64,000 nt of DNA from assembly GCA_963824645.1 (NCBI GenBank), contig CAWGQC010000004.1, positions 186,001-250,000 on the forward strand, written 5' to 3'. The position numbers and the translations under genes were made by a program. The DNA comes from Bog-756 sp963824645 (GTDB lineage Bacteria > Actinomycetota > Acidimicrobiia > Acidimicrobiales > RAAP-2). The notes under the pieces were generated by a model, which saw nothing but the letters and a program-made list of their open reading frames with translations, ran no database searches and was not told where the DNA came from. This document shows, in pieces, positions 17,046-25,178 of this stretch (the stretch's first letter is position 1; every line of letters starts with the position of its first letter).

Positions 17046-17390
17046 ATGCCGATGAGGGAAGAGTGCAAGCATTTCCAGAGCCGGACGTACGACTCGGGCG
17101 AGGTGGCCCGTTTCTGTATCCTCGACCTGGCGCCGGAGGCACCCTGGAAGTGTCCCGACAATTGTCCTTCCTACGCCCGCCGCTTGGCTGATGTGGGTTG
17201 GGCGCACGGCTCACTGGTCGAGCCCGCTCTGGAGCCGATGCCCGATGTGCCCGGCGAGGAAGCGGCCAAGCTGCTCGATCAGGCGGAAGACATCATCAAT
17301 GCCGTGGGCCCCGACATCCTGGCCGAGGTCCGCGAAGAAGACGCTCGCGAGGAGCGACGCGACAACCGGTGGTGGCGCCGCAAGCGCTGA
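17046..17390 (+). CDS. Small four-Cys protein between sufB and sufD
   Basis: I do not recognise this 114-residue protein. Its N-terminal half has four Cys: one in REECKHF, one in ARFCILDL and two in WKCPDNCPSYARR, the last as a C-x3-C pair. The arrangement could bind zinc or an Fe-S cluster. The C-terminal half is acidic helix (EEAAKLLDQAEDIINAV) ending in a very basic and aromatic tail (RRDNRWWRRKR). It sits 79 bases downstream of sufB, inside the suf region, so a role in cluster assembly is a reasonable guess by position only. A second ATG at 17052 could also be the start. Confidence 0.7.
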   Translation: MPMREECKHFQSRTYDSGEVARFCILDLAPEAPWKCPDNCPSYARRLADVGWAHGSLVEPALEPMPDVPGEEAAKLLDQAEDIINAVGPDILAEVREEDAREERRDNRWWRRKR

Positions 17391-17399
17391 GCCGGGCTA

Positions 17400-18263
17400 C
17401 TAGCGGCCGGTGAAGATGGCCGGCCGCTTCTCCATGAAGGCGGTCATAGCTTCGGCCAGATCGTCGGAGGCCAGGAACCCGGCGTTCCAGGCGGCCACGT
17501 AGTCGAGGCCCTCGGCCACCGATCGCCCCTGACTGGCGGCCATCACCGCTTTGGTCCCCTGCACGGCCAGCGGGGAGTTGGCGGCGATCTCCTCGGCCAG
17601 GGACCGGGCATCGTGGCGGACGCCGTCAGGGTCAGCGGCTACGTGATTGACCAGTCCGATGGTGGCCGCCCGTTCGGCCGTGATGTCCTTGCCGGTGTAG
17701 GCCAATTCGGCCACGTGGCCCTGGCCGATGATGGCCGGCAGGCGCTGCAGACTACCCAGATCGGCCACGATGGCCACCTTGGTCTCCCGCACCGAGAAGA
17801 TGGCGTCGGCACTGGCCAGTCGGATGTCACAGGCCGCGGCCAGGTCCACCCCGCCCCCGATGCAGTAGCCGTGGATGGCGGCGACGGTGGGCACGGCGCA
17901 TTGGGCCAGTGAGGTCACCGAGGCCTGCATGCCGCGGATGGCGGTATGGGACGACCGGGCGCGGGCCGCCATCGAAGGTGGGCTACCACCGGCCGACGGG
18001 GCCGGGCCGGCCAGCCCGGTCATGGCCACCAGGTCGAGCCCGACCGTGAAGTGGGGGCCCCGGGCGGCGATGACGACGGCCCGGATGTCGGGATCGTCGG
18101 CGATGGCGGCCATGGCCCGGGGGAGGTCGGACCAGAAGGCGGGACCCAGGGCGTTGAGCTTGGAGGGGCGGTCCAACCACAGGGTGGCCACGTGGCCGTC
18201 CTTGTCCAGGCTCAGGACCTCGGAGGAGAATGTCGCCGTCCTGGATTGCCGGGCCTCAGCCAT
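17400..18263 (-). CDS. Enoyl-CoA hydratase/isomerase family protein
   Basis: The 287-residue crotonase-fold protein has the oxyanion-hole sequences VVIAARGPHFTVGLDL and AAIHGYCIGGGVDLAAACDI, then the helical FSVRETKVAIVADLG. It would hydrate or isomerise a fatty or aromatic acyl-CoA. The Glu/Asp pattern after VADLG (GSLQRLP) resembles dienoyl-CoA isomerase-type members more than classic hydratases. The gene opposes the suf operon and lies between the Cys protein and sufD. The ATG at 18263 is preferred because TACGCT lies 6 bases upstream; an earlier ATG at 18290 is possible. Confidence 0.82.
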   Translation of the reverse strand: MAEARQSRTATFSSEVLSLDKDGHVATLWLDRPSKLNALGPAFWSDLPRAMAAIADDPDIRAVVIAARGPHFTVGLDLVAMTGLAGPAPSAGGSPPSMAARARSSHTAIRGMQASVTSLAQCAVPTVAAIHGYCIGGGVDLAAACDIRLASADAIFSVRETKVAIVADLGSLQRLPAIIGQGHVAELAYTGKDITAERAATIGLVNHVAADPDGVRHDARSLAEEIAANSPLAVQGTKAVMAASQGRSVAEGLDYVAAWNAGFLASDDLAEAMTAFMEKRPAIFTGR

Positions 18264-18378
18264 GGCCCGAGCGTAGGCCAACCCGACCATCGGGTCCGGG
18301 TCGTGGCCGGGGAACGGGCCGGTAGGATGGAGGTGAGGCTCGTGACCGGGCCTCCTTTCGCGAGAGGCTGTACCCGAC

Positions 18379-19728
18379 CTGTCCACCTTCACTCCTGACA
18401 CCGCCCGTTCCCTTCCGGGGCCCGCCTGGCTGCAACGGCGGAGGTTGGCCGCGGCCGAGTCATTCAGCGCGTCCGTGCTACCCACCGAGAAGGACGAGGT
18501 GTGGCGGTACAGCCGTATCGATCAACTTGATCTCGACCGGTACCGACCGGTCGGCACCGCTCCGGCGGGCTCGTCGGCCGCCGGACTCTCCCCGTCCGAC
18601 CAGGTCCGGGCCCTGGTCGACACCCTCGGCCCCCGGGCCGGGCTGATGGTCACGCTCAACGGTGTATTGGCCACGGTGGCGTCCTCGACCGACGACAGTC
18701 TTCTGTCTCTCGGACGGGCGGGCGAGCAGGAGGACGGCGGCGACCTCCTGGGCTCGGTGGTGGGCCATTCCCACGACTACGTACTACTCAACGACGCCTT
18801 CGTGGCCGACCCGTTGGTCATCGACGTGGCGCCCGGCGCCGTCATCGACCATCCGGTTGTGGTCATCCACGCCGTCTCCGGCGGCGGCGGCGAGGCCATC
18901 TTCCCCCGCACCGTCATGCGGGCGGCCACCGGTTCCACGGCCAGCCTGATCGAGATCATCGTCGATGTCGACGGTCCCCTGTTGGCCGAGCTGGGAGGCA
19001 CACCACCTCCGGTGAACCAGGTGGCCCGGCCCGTCCATCCCGACCGTCTGGTGGTGCCGGTGACCGAGCTCCGTCTGGCCGACGAAGCCACCCTTCACTA
19101 CGTGAGTGTCCAGTCGTTGGGCCCGGCCACCTGGCAAGTGGCCCACCAGGCCAGTGTGATCGGGAGCGACGCCCTTCTGGACAGTTTCGCGGTGGCCCTG
19201 GGTGGCAGCTACGCCCGCCTCCGCACCGACTCGGCCCTGGAGGGAGAGGCAGGGACCAGCCGGCTGCGGGCCGCCTTCGTCGGTCGGGACGAGCAGATGC
19301 ACGACTTCCGTACCCTGCAGGACCATCGGGCCCCCCGCACCACCAGCGATCTCCTGTTCATGGGGGCGGTGGCCGACCGGTCGCATTCCGTCTACAGCGG
19401 ACTGATCCGCGTTCGCAAGGGCGCCATCCGTTCCGACGCCATGCAGACCAACCGCAACCTGGTGTTGGACGAGGGCGCTCAGGCCGACTCCGTGCCCAAC
19501 CTCGACATCGAGGAGAACGACGTGAAGTGCAGCCACGCTTCGACGGTGGGTCCGGTCGACGAGGACCAGCGCTACTACCTCGAATCGCGTGGCGTCGAGC
19601 CGGACATGGCCGAGCGGCTCATCGTGGCCGGATTCTTCGAGGGGATCGCCGACCAGGTTCCCGTGGCCGCCACCCGGTCCATGATCGGCCGGGCCCTCGC
19701 CTCCCGCACCGGAGCCAACGTTGACTGA
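18379..19728 (+). CDS. sufD: Fe-S cluster assembly protein SufD, probable CTG start
   Basis: SufD is the SufB paralogue in the SufBC2D scaffold. The C-terminal beta-helix is clear: LLFMGAVADRSHSVYSGLIR, ENDVKCSHASTVGPVD and RYYLESRGVEPDMAERLI. The conserved N-terminus LPGPAWLQRRR and EKDEVWRYSRI begins upstream of the first TTG (18445). In that frame, back to a TGA at 18343, there is no ATG, GTG or TTG. A CTG at 18379 would give MSTFTPDTARSLPGPAW, which looks like a normal SufD N-terminus, with GAGAGG 11 bases upstream. I therefore propose CTG as the start, giving 449 residues. The alternative is the TTG at 18445 with a truncated end. Confidence 0.85.
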   Translation: MSTFTPDTARSLPGPAWLQRRRLAAAESFSASVLPTEKDEVWRYSRIDQLDLDRYRPVGTAPAGSSAAGLSPSDQVRALVDTLGPRAGLMVTLNGVLATVASSTDDSLLSLGRAGEQEDGGDLLGSVVGHSHDYVLLNDAFVADPLVIDVAPGAVIDHPVVVIHAVSGGGGEAIFPRTVMRAATGSTASLIEIIVDVDGPLLAELGGTPPPVNQVARPVHPDRLVVPVTELRLADEATLHYVSVQSLGPATWQVAHQASVIGSDALLDSFAVALGGSYARLRTDSALEGEAGTSRLRAAFVGRDEQMHDFRTLQDHRAPRTTSDLLFMGAVADRSHSVYSGLIRVRKGAIRSDAMQTNRNLVLDEGAQADSVPNLDIEENDVKCSHASTVGPVDEDQRYYLESRGVEPDMAERLIVAGFFEGIADQVPVAATRSMIGRALASRTGANVD

Positions 19729-20065
19729 TCCCGTTTCCACCGACCCCCAGTCCAGGACCGCCTTCCTCTGTCGGCGGGGCGACCTCGAACCCGGGCAGGC
19801 CCGACGTTTCGATGTGGCCGGACTACGGGTGGCCCTGGTCCGCATCGGCGACGATTTCCTGGCTGTGGGTGACCGCTGCAGTCATGAGGACTACTCGCTG
19901 GCCGAAGGCGAGGTCCTTTCGGACGAGTGCGAGATCGAGTGCGCCAAGCACGGGTCGACCTTCGACCTGCGCACCGGTGAGCCGTGCTCGCTGCCGGCCA
20001 CCCGCCCGGTGCCCGTCTACGACGTGGTGATCGACGGGGACGACGTGTCGGTGGTCGTCCTGTGA
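19721..20065 (+). CDS. Rieske-type [2Fe-2S] ferredoxin
   Basis: The 114-residue protein carries both Rieske ligand pairs, Cys-x-His in DRCSHEDYSLAEGEV and Cys-x2-His in ECAKHGSTFDLRTGEP. It resembles the small ferredoxin subunit of ring-hydroxylating oxygenases, but no oxygenase is near. It overlaps the sufD end by 8 bases (TTG start) and the sufC start by 4, so it is tightly coupled into the suf operon. Such Rieske proteins are common in actinobacterial suf clusters, where an electron-transfer role in cluster assembly is assumed but unproven. Confidence 0.9.
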   Translation: MTDPVSTDPQSRTAFLCRRGDLEPGQARRFDVAGLRVALVRIGDDFLAVGDRCSHEDYSLAEGEVLSDECEIECAKHGSTFDLRTGEPCSLPATRPVPVYDVVIDGDDVSVVVL

Positions 20066-20817
20066 GCCGGGGCGAACTGCGCATCGAAGGGCTCCGTGCC
20101 GGCATACCGGGGCGCGAGATCCTGCGGGGCGTGTCCCTCACCGTTGGAAGTGGAGAAGTGCACGCCGTGATGGGGCCCAACGGTTCGGGCAAGAGCACCT
20201 TGGCCCACGTGCTGATGGGACGGCCCGGCTACGAGATTCTCGACGGTTCGGTCACCCTCGACGGTGTCGACATGTTGTCGCTGCCCACCTGGCGCCGGGC
20301 CCGGGCCGGACTGTTCGTGGCCATGCAGAACCCGATCGAAGTGCCCGGGGTGTCATTGACCGCGTCCTTGTCAGCCGCCCGTGCCCCGTTGCCCCGTGCA
20401 GAGACCGATGGCTCGGTCGGGGGTGCGGGGGGGATGAGCGAGCGACTGCACGAGGAGGCACTGCGCATCGGCTTCGATGAACGGTTCCTCGACCGCCCCC
20501 TCAACGTCGACCTGTCGGGAGGGGAGCGCAAGCGCAACGAGACTCTCCAGCTGGGTGTCCTCCGCCCCCGTTTCGCCGTCCTCGACGAGATCGACTCGGG
20601 ACTGGATGTCGACGCCCTGGGGGCGGTCGGACGTCGGGTGCAGGAGGCCACCTCCGAGTGGGGACTCGGTGTTCTGGCCATCACCCATTTCCGGCGGCTG
20701 CTCGACGTTCTCCGCCCCGATGTGGTCCATGTGCTGTCGGACGGTCTGGTGGTGGCCACCGGCGACCACGAGCTGGCCGAGATGGTCGACCGCACCGGGT
20801 ATGCCGCCTATACGTGA
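20062..20817 (+). CDS. sufC: SufC ATPase (first copy, + strand operon)
   Basis: The 251-residue ABC-type ATPase powers SufBCD. It has Walker A GPNGSGKSTLAH, signature LSGGERKRNETLQ, Walker B FAVLDEIDSGLDVDA and the switch His in AITHFRRLL. GTG overlaps the Rieske stop as GTGA. Between the Q-loop (FVAMQNPIEVPGVS) and the signature it carries a Gly/Arg-rich insertion (about residues 112-132) not seen in the second SufC copy at 24305-25081. It also has ERKRNE where the other copy has EKKRNE. As the last gene of this operon it probably works with the adjacent SufB and SufD. Confidence 0.93.
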   Translation: MSRGELRIEGLRAGIPGREILRGVSLTVGSGEVHAVMGPNGSGKSTLAHVLMGRPGYEILDGSVTLDGVDMLSLPTWRRARAGLFVAMQNPIEVPGVSLTASLSAARAPLPRAETDGSVGGAGGMSERLHEEALRIGFDERFLDRPLNVDLSGGERKRNETLQLGVLRPRFAVLDEIDSGLDVDALGAVGRRVQEATSEWGLGVLAITHFRRLLDVLRPDVVHVLSDGLVVATGDHELAEMVDRTGYAAYT

Positions 20818-20880
20818 CCTGTACAGGAACAAAGGGGGCCAACACCGGCCGACGGCCCCTGATTGGTAGCGTGCACCTCC

Positions 20881-21135
20881 ATGGCTCGTCGACATAGCCG
20901 ACGGGGCGGCGCAGGGGGCGCCTCGGGCGCAGACAACGGAGGCTCGGGAACTCCTCCAAGCCCGGCGCCCGTCGACGGCGACGGTTCCGTGGGCTCGGGT
21001 GGGCAGCCCGGTGGTCCGGCGGCCGGATCTGCCGCTGACCCGCTGAGTGCGGCGACGGCCGACCCCGAACCGGCACCGACCCCATCGCCGGCCCCGGTCC
21101 TGGCTAGCCGGCGACAGCGGCCGACGCCGGTGTGA
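20881..21135 (+). CDS. Small Pro/Gly-rich disordered protein upstream of the LCP gene
   Basis: An 84-residue ORF reads MARRHSRRGGAGGAS and then consists of Gly, Ser, Pro, Ala and acidic residues without any recognisable fold. Two points support it as a real gene: a -10 box TAGCGT 8 bases before its ATG, as at other leaderless starts in this window, and a 4-base GTGA overlap with the LCP gene start, which implies translational coupling. It may be a leader ORF for the LCP gene. It could also be a chance ORF in GC-rich DNA. Confidence 0.45.
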   Translation: MARRHSRRGGAGGASGADNGGSGTPPSPAPVDGDGSVGSGGQPGGPAAGSAADPLSAATADPEPAPTPSPAPVLASRRQRPTPV

Positions 21136-22337
21136 CCTTGACCCGGAAGGCCCGGCGGGAAGCGGCCGGTTCCGGCAAGAAGCGAAGGAAGAAGCGGACC
21201 TGGCTCGAGCGGACGCTGCTGGCCGGGGTGATCGTTGTGGCCCTGGCCCTGGTCGGGGTGGGTTCGGGATTCGCCTACGTCAAGTTCCGGTTCAACCAGG
21301 TGCACAAGGTCACCGTCAAGCATCTGGAGGCGGCCCCGGTCGGCCAGCCCTTCAACGTCCTTCTCATCGGGTCGGACTCCCGGGCCGGCGATTCACCCCA
21401 ACAGGCCATCCACCTCGGCAGCGAAGAAGCCACGGGCGGCCAGCGCAGTGACGTGGTCAAGATCGTCCACATCATCCCGGCCACCGGACAGATCAGCGTC
21501 CTGTCCATCCCCCGCGACACCATGGTCACGGTGTCCGGAAACACCGAGTTGACCGGTCAGTACAACCGCATCAACTCGACGTACAACAGCGGCCCCGACC
21601 AGTTGGTGCAGACCATCGAGGCCAACTTCGGCATTCCCATCGAGCACGTGGTGCAGATCGATTTCGGGGGGTTCGTGGGCGCGGTGGATGCCATCGGCGG
21701 GATCTACCTCAACTTCCCCTACCCGGCCAAGGACACCTACACCGGTCTGGACGTCACCCAGCCCGGATGCCAGCTCCTCAACGGCGGGTACGCGCTGGCC
21801 GTGGCCCGCAGTCGCCACTACGAGTACTACCAGGACGGGTACTGGCAGTACGACGGAACCAGCGACTTCGGCCGCATCCAGCGGCAGAACGCCTTCCTCA
21901 AGGCGCTGATCAACGAGGCGGAGACCAAGTACAACCCTCTGACGCTCAACGCCTTCATCGGATCGGTAGCCCAGGGGGTGACCATCGACTCCACCTTCAC
22001 AGTGGCCGAACTGGTCGCCTTGGCCCGCCAGTTCCACACCTTCGCCTCGCAGTCGCTGGCCACGGCCACCATGCCCACCTACTCGGCCTACTCGTCGGAG
22101 TTCGCCGATCTCGGCGACGTCCTCTACGTGCAGCAGCCGCAGGCCAACCAAGTGATCACCCAGTTCCTCGGTGGGCCGCCCGAGGCGGCCCTCACCCCGC
22201 CCCCGGGTCCCTACGGCGTAGTGCCGACCACCACCACCACGGTGCCGCCCGGTGAGACCACGCCACCCACCGCCGCCGTGGCCGAAACGACCACGACCAT
22301 CCAGACCAACTTCGACCCGACGCCCTGTACGCCGTGA
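21132..22337 (+). CDS. LytR-CpsA-Psr (LCP) family protein
   Basis: The 401-residue protein has a basic N-terminus (KARREAAGSGKKRRKKR), one membrane helix (about residues 28-52) and an extracellular LCP domain. The domain contains NVLLIGSDSRAG, SDVVKIVHI, LSIPRDTMVTV and the Arg-rich VARSRHYEYYQDG, residues that bind polyprenyl pyrophosphate. LCP enzymes transfer secondary wall polymers, in actinobacteria often arabinogalactan-like glycans, onto peptidoglycan. The tail is a Thr/Pro-rich stretch without a further domain. Start is a GTG overlapping the preceding small ORF. Confidence 0.92.
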   Translation: MTLTRKARREAAGSGKKRRKKRTWLERTLLAGVIVVALALVGVGSGFAYVKFRFNQVHKVTVKHLEAAPVGQPFNVLLIGSDSRAGDSPQQAIHLGSEEATGGQRSDVVKIVHIIPATGQISVLSIPRDTMVTVSGNTELTGQYNRINSTYNSGPDQLVQTIEANFGIPIEHVVQIDFGGFVGAVDAIGGIYLNFPYPAKDTYTGLDVTQPGCQLLNGGYALAVARSRHYEYYQDGYWQYDGTSDFGRIQRQNAFLKALINEAETKYNPLTLNAFIGSVAQGVTIDSTFTVAELVALARQFHTFASQSLATATMPTYSAYSSEFADLGDVLYVQQPQANQVITQFLGGPPEAALTPPPGPYGVVPTTTTTVPPGETTPPTAAVAETTTTIQTNFDPTPCTP

Positions 22338-22936
22338 AACCAACAGTTTGGCCCCGGTCTGACTCCGGCTGACCCCGGCGGTTCGGCGGAGGGCGGACCG
22401 GGGCCGGCGATCAGGCGGTCGACGACTCGGGAGCGTCGAGACCCTGACTCGAGGGTGTTCCAGCTCAAGGTGGCGCACTTGATGCGCACAGGAAACTTGA
22501 CCACTCCCTGGAGGGCAGCCAACTCACCTAGAGCGTCGATGTCGATGGCTTCGGGCTCGATCGGCTCCACGTCGGCACCCTCACCCGTGTCGCCGTCGCC
22601 CCCCGAGCCGTTGCTGGAGGGAAGGGTGGACTCGTGGATGGACATCATTCCCTTGAACGTGCGGATCAGGTCCCGGACCTCAGGGACCGGTCGTCCCTTG
22701 ACGGCCGCCGACATCAGCGAGGCCGACGACTGACTGATGGAGCAGCCGGTGCCGGCGATCTTGATGTCCGACACCACGTCGTCCTTCACCTCGAGGGTCA
22801 CCACGATCTCGTCGCCGCACAGGGGATTGAACCCCTCCAACCGCAGGGCGGGCGGGGAAGCCAGTTCGCCCCGGTTACGGGGGGATCGGTAGTGGTCGAG
22901 GATGATCTCGCGATAGAGGTCTTCGAGCCCGTTCAT
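22211..22936 (-). CDS. sufU: SufU-type sulfur-relay scaffold, 3' end possibly frameshifted
   Basis: The first 165 residues are a clear SufU/NifU-like protein with zinc/active-site residues in NPLCGDEIVV, GTGCSISQSSASLM and RIKCATLSWNTLE, plus the insertion before the third Cys that separates SufU from IscU. It accepts sulfur from SufS. As written, the frame does not stop after NTLE but runs 76 more residues to 22211, antisense to the last 127 bases of the LCP gene. One base shift near 22445 would give the short natural-looking end SQGLDAPESSTA with a TGA at 22411-22413. A sequencing error or a real frameshift is therefore likely. It lies 124 bases downstream of sufS. Confidence 0.85.
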   Translation of the reverse strand: MNGLEDLYREIILDHYRSPRNRGELASPPALRLEGFNPLCGDEIVVTLEVKDDVVSDIKIAGTGCSISQSSASLMSAAVKGRPVPEVRDLIRTFKGMMSIHESTLPSSNGSGGDGDTGEGADVEPIEPEAIDIDALGELAALQGVVKFPVRIKCATLSWNTLESGSRRSRVVDRLIAGPGPPSAEPPGSAGVRPGPNCWFHGVQGVGSKLVWMVVVVSATAAVGGVVSPGGTVVVVVGTTP

Positions 22937-23060
22937 GGGGCGCTCCGGACTGGTCGGGTCGCGCTCCGACAGGAGCCGACCACCGGCCCGCAGCCCAGGG
23001 GGCGGCTCGGGTGGAGGCGGGCAGGCACGGACGTCACGGCTTCAGAGTACCGGCCGGCCC

Positions 23061-24308
23061 TCATCCGAAAAACGCTCCTGCCTCGGCTAGAGCGTCGGCC
23101 AGCACATCCACTTCGGACTCCTCGTTGTAGAGGGCGAAGGAGGCACGGGCGGTGGCGTTGACCCCCAGGCGGCGCATGAGGGGCTTGGCGCAGTGGTGGC
23201 CGGCCCTCACGCACACCCCGTAGTTGTCGAGGATCTGGGAGATGTCGTGGGGGTGGATGCCGCGATAGGCGAACGACAACACGCCGCCCCGGTCGGTGGT
23301 GTCCGGAGGGCCGAAGAGGGTGAGATCGTCGCCGAACCGGTCCTTCAGGCTGGCCATGGCGTAGCCGGTCAAGGCCCGATCGTGGTCCCAGATGGCCTGC
23401 ATCCCCAGGGCGGAGAGATAGTCGACGGCCGCACCCAGACCGATGGCCTCGGCGATGGGCGGGGTGCCGGCCTCGAAGCGCCAGGGGATGTCGTTGGGGG
23501 TGAAGCCGTCTTTGCGCACGTCGAGGATCATCTCGCCGCCCCCCAGGAAGGGCGGAAGTTGGGCCAGCAGGTCCGCCCGTCCCCACAGGACCCCGATGCC
23601 GGTCGGGCCGACCATCTTGTGGGCACTGAAGGCCAGGAAATCGACTCCCAGGGCCGACACGTCGGTGGGTAGATGGGGGACCGACTGGGCCCCGTCGGCC
23701 ACGACGACGGCGCCGGCGGCATGGGCTACCTCGGCGATGGCGCCGACCGGGTTCACCGTCCCCAGCACGTTGGACATGCAGGTCACCCCGACCAGCTTGG
23801 CCCCGTCCACCAGGCGGTCCAGGTCCTGCAGATCGAGCCGCCCGTAGTCGTCCACCGGGATCCACCGGATGGTAACCCCCCGCTCCTCGGCCAGCATGTG
23901 CCAGGGCACGATGTTGGCGTGGTGCTCCATTTCGGTGAGCACGATGGCATCGCCGGGGCGGAGGTTGGCCCGTCCCCAGGCGTGAGCGACCAGGTTGAGC
24001 CCCTCGGTGGCGTTTTTGGCGAAGACCACCTCACGGGCCGGATCGGCAGCGCCGATGAACTCGCCCACCTTGCGGCGGGACTCCTCGAAGCGGCGGGTGG
24101 CTTCTTCGGCGATGGCGTACACCCCGCGGTGCACGTTGGCGTGGGTGGTCTCTTCGTAGTCGCGCATGGCGTCGAGCACGGCGGTCGGCCGTTGTGACGA
24201 CGAGGCCGAGTCGAGGTAGGTGATGGGATGGCCGTTGACCTCTCGCCCCAGGAGCGGAAAGTCCTTGCGGATGCGGGCCACATCCAGTCCGGTGGTGGTC
24301 GTGGTCAT
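23061..24308 (-). CDS. sufS: Cysteine desulfurase SufS
   Basis: The 415-residue PLP enzyme releases sulfur from cysteine for cluster assembly. It has the PLP Lys in FSAHKMVGPTGIGVLWG, the catalytic Cys in VRAGHHCAKPLM, and NATEGLNLVAHAWG and EMEHHANIVPW as in SufS (group II). The ATG at 24308 overlaps the sufC2 stop by 4 bases (ATGA); a second in-frame ATG at 24317 would lengthen the overlap. It is the middle gene of the minus-strand sufC2-sufS-sufU operon. Confidence 0.95.
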   Translation of the reverse strand: MTTTTTGLDVARIRKDFPLLGREVNGHPITYLDSASSSQRPTAVLDAMRDYEETTHANVHRGVYAIAEEATRRFEESRRKVGEFIGAADPAREVVFAKNATEGLNLVAHAWGRANLRPGDAIVLTEMEHHANIVPWHMLAEERGVTIRWIPVDDYGRLDLQDLDRLVDGAKLVGVTCMSNVLGTVNPVGAIAEVAHAAGAVVVADGAQSVPHLPTDVSALGVDFLAFSAHKMVGPTGIGVLWGRADLLAQLPPFLGGGEMILDVRKDGFTPNDIPWRFEAGTPPIAEAIGLGAAVDYLSALGMQAIWDHDRALTGYAMASLKDRFGDDLTLFGPPDTTDRGGVLSFAYRGIHPHDISQILDNYGVCVRAGHHCAKPLMRRLGVNATARASFALYNEESEVDVLADALAEAGAFFG

Positions 24309-25081
24309 GGCCGCCATGCCTCGTACCCCTCGGTCTCGATCGACGCGGCCAGCTCGGGCCCACCGTCGGCCACGATGACGCCGTCCATGAGGAGATGGAC
24401 CCGGTCGGCGGCCAGCTCGTCGAGCATGCGCAGGTAATGGGTGATGACCAGTACTCCGAGGGCGGGACGCGCCTGGCGCACGGTGTCCACCCCGCGGGCC
24501 ACGGCCCGCAGGGCGTCGACGTCGAGCCCGGAGTCGGTCTCGTCGAGCACGGCGATATCGGGATCGAGAAGGGCCATCTGGAGGATCTCGTTACGCTTCT
24601 TCTCGCCTCCCGAGAATCCGTCGTTGAGATGGCGCTCGCCGAAGGCCGGGTCCATTCCCAGCTTCTCCATCCACTCCATCATCATGAGGCGGATCTCGAG
24701 CACCGACATGTCCATCCCCCGCCGGGCCGACAGCGCCTGACGCAGGAACTGGATGACGGGCACCCCGCCGATGGATTCGGGATTCTGGAAGGCCAGGAAC
24801 ATGCCGGCCTTGCCCCGCACATCGGGCGGCCAGGCGGTGACGTCCTCGCCGTGGAGGCGGATGGCACCCGAGGTGACCTGATAGGCCGGATTGCCGAGCA
24901 GGGCGTTGGCCAGGGTCGACTTGCCCGATCCGTTGGGTCCCATGAGGGCGTGGACCTGGCCGGCGTCCACCGTCAGGTTCACGCCGCGCAGGATGGGATG
25001 GCCCTCCACGGCGACGTGGAGATCCTCGATCTGGAGCAGAGGCGGGGTCTTCCCCCGGGCGGAATCGTCGTCACCGGGCAC
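24305..25081 (-). CDS. sufC: SufC ATPase (second copy, minus-strand operon)
   Basis: The 258-residue protein is a second SufC with Walker A GPNGSGKSTLAN, signature FSGGEKKRNEILQ, Walker B IAVLDETDSGLDVDALR and ITHYLRML. It is closer to the textbook SufC pattern than the + strand copy, including the FLAFQNPESIGGVPV Q-loop region. It heads the operon with sufS and sufU and lies just downstream of a near-perfect palindrome at 25106-25134. Two SufC copies in one genome neighbourhood are unusual; one may serve a different ATPase partner. Confidence 0.93.
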   Translation of the reverse strand: MPGDDDSARGKTPPLLQIEDLHVAVEGHPILRGVNLTVDAGQVHALMGPNGSGKSTLANALLGNPAYQVTSGAIRLHGEDVTAWPPDVRGKAGMFLAFQNPESIGGVPVIQFLRQALSARRGMDMSVLEIRLMMMEWMEKLGMDPAFGERHLNDGFSGGEKKRNEILQMALLDPDIAVLDETDSGLDVDALRAVARGVDTVRQARPALGVLVITHYLRMLDELAADRVHLLMDGVIVADGGPELAASIETEGYEAWRP

Positions 25082-25105
25082 GGTGTGGATCTTAGCCCCA
25101 TTCGT

Positions 25106-25134
25106 GATTTTCTCCTACGGGTATAGGAGGAATC
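25106..25134. promoter_or_regulatory. Palindromic operator upstream of sufC2
   Basis: CTCCTA (25112-25117), a 6-base spacer and TAGGAG (25124-25129) form a perfect 6+6 inverted repeat. GATTT and GGAATC on the outside extend the symmetry imperfectly. It is 30 bases upstream of the sufC2 start and 45 bases before the debranching-enzyme start on the other strand. The right half matches the element before sufB. Confidence 0.55.
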
Positions 25135-25178
25135 GGTGGAGTACCGGGGGGCCCAGGTCAACCGGTACGGTAGGGCCG

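Noticed and set aside
15446..17161. Minus-strand frame continuing the oligopeptidase gene across sufB for 572 codons
   Set aside because: The plus strand there encodes a complete SufB, and oligopeptidase B homology begins just inside the ATG at 15445. The extension is a GC-rich shadow frame.
20881..22337. Small Pro/Gly ORF and the LCP gene as one frameshifted protein
   Set aside because: The LCP gene has its own complete basic N-terminus and membrane helix, and the GTGA overlap is a normal coupling arrangement.
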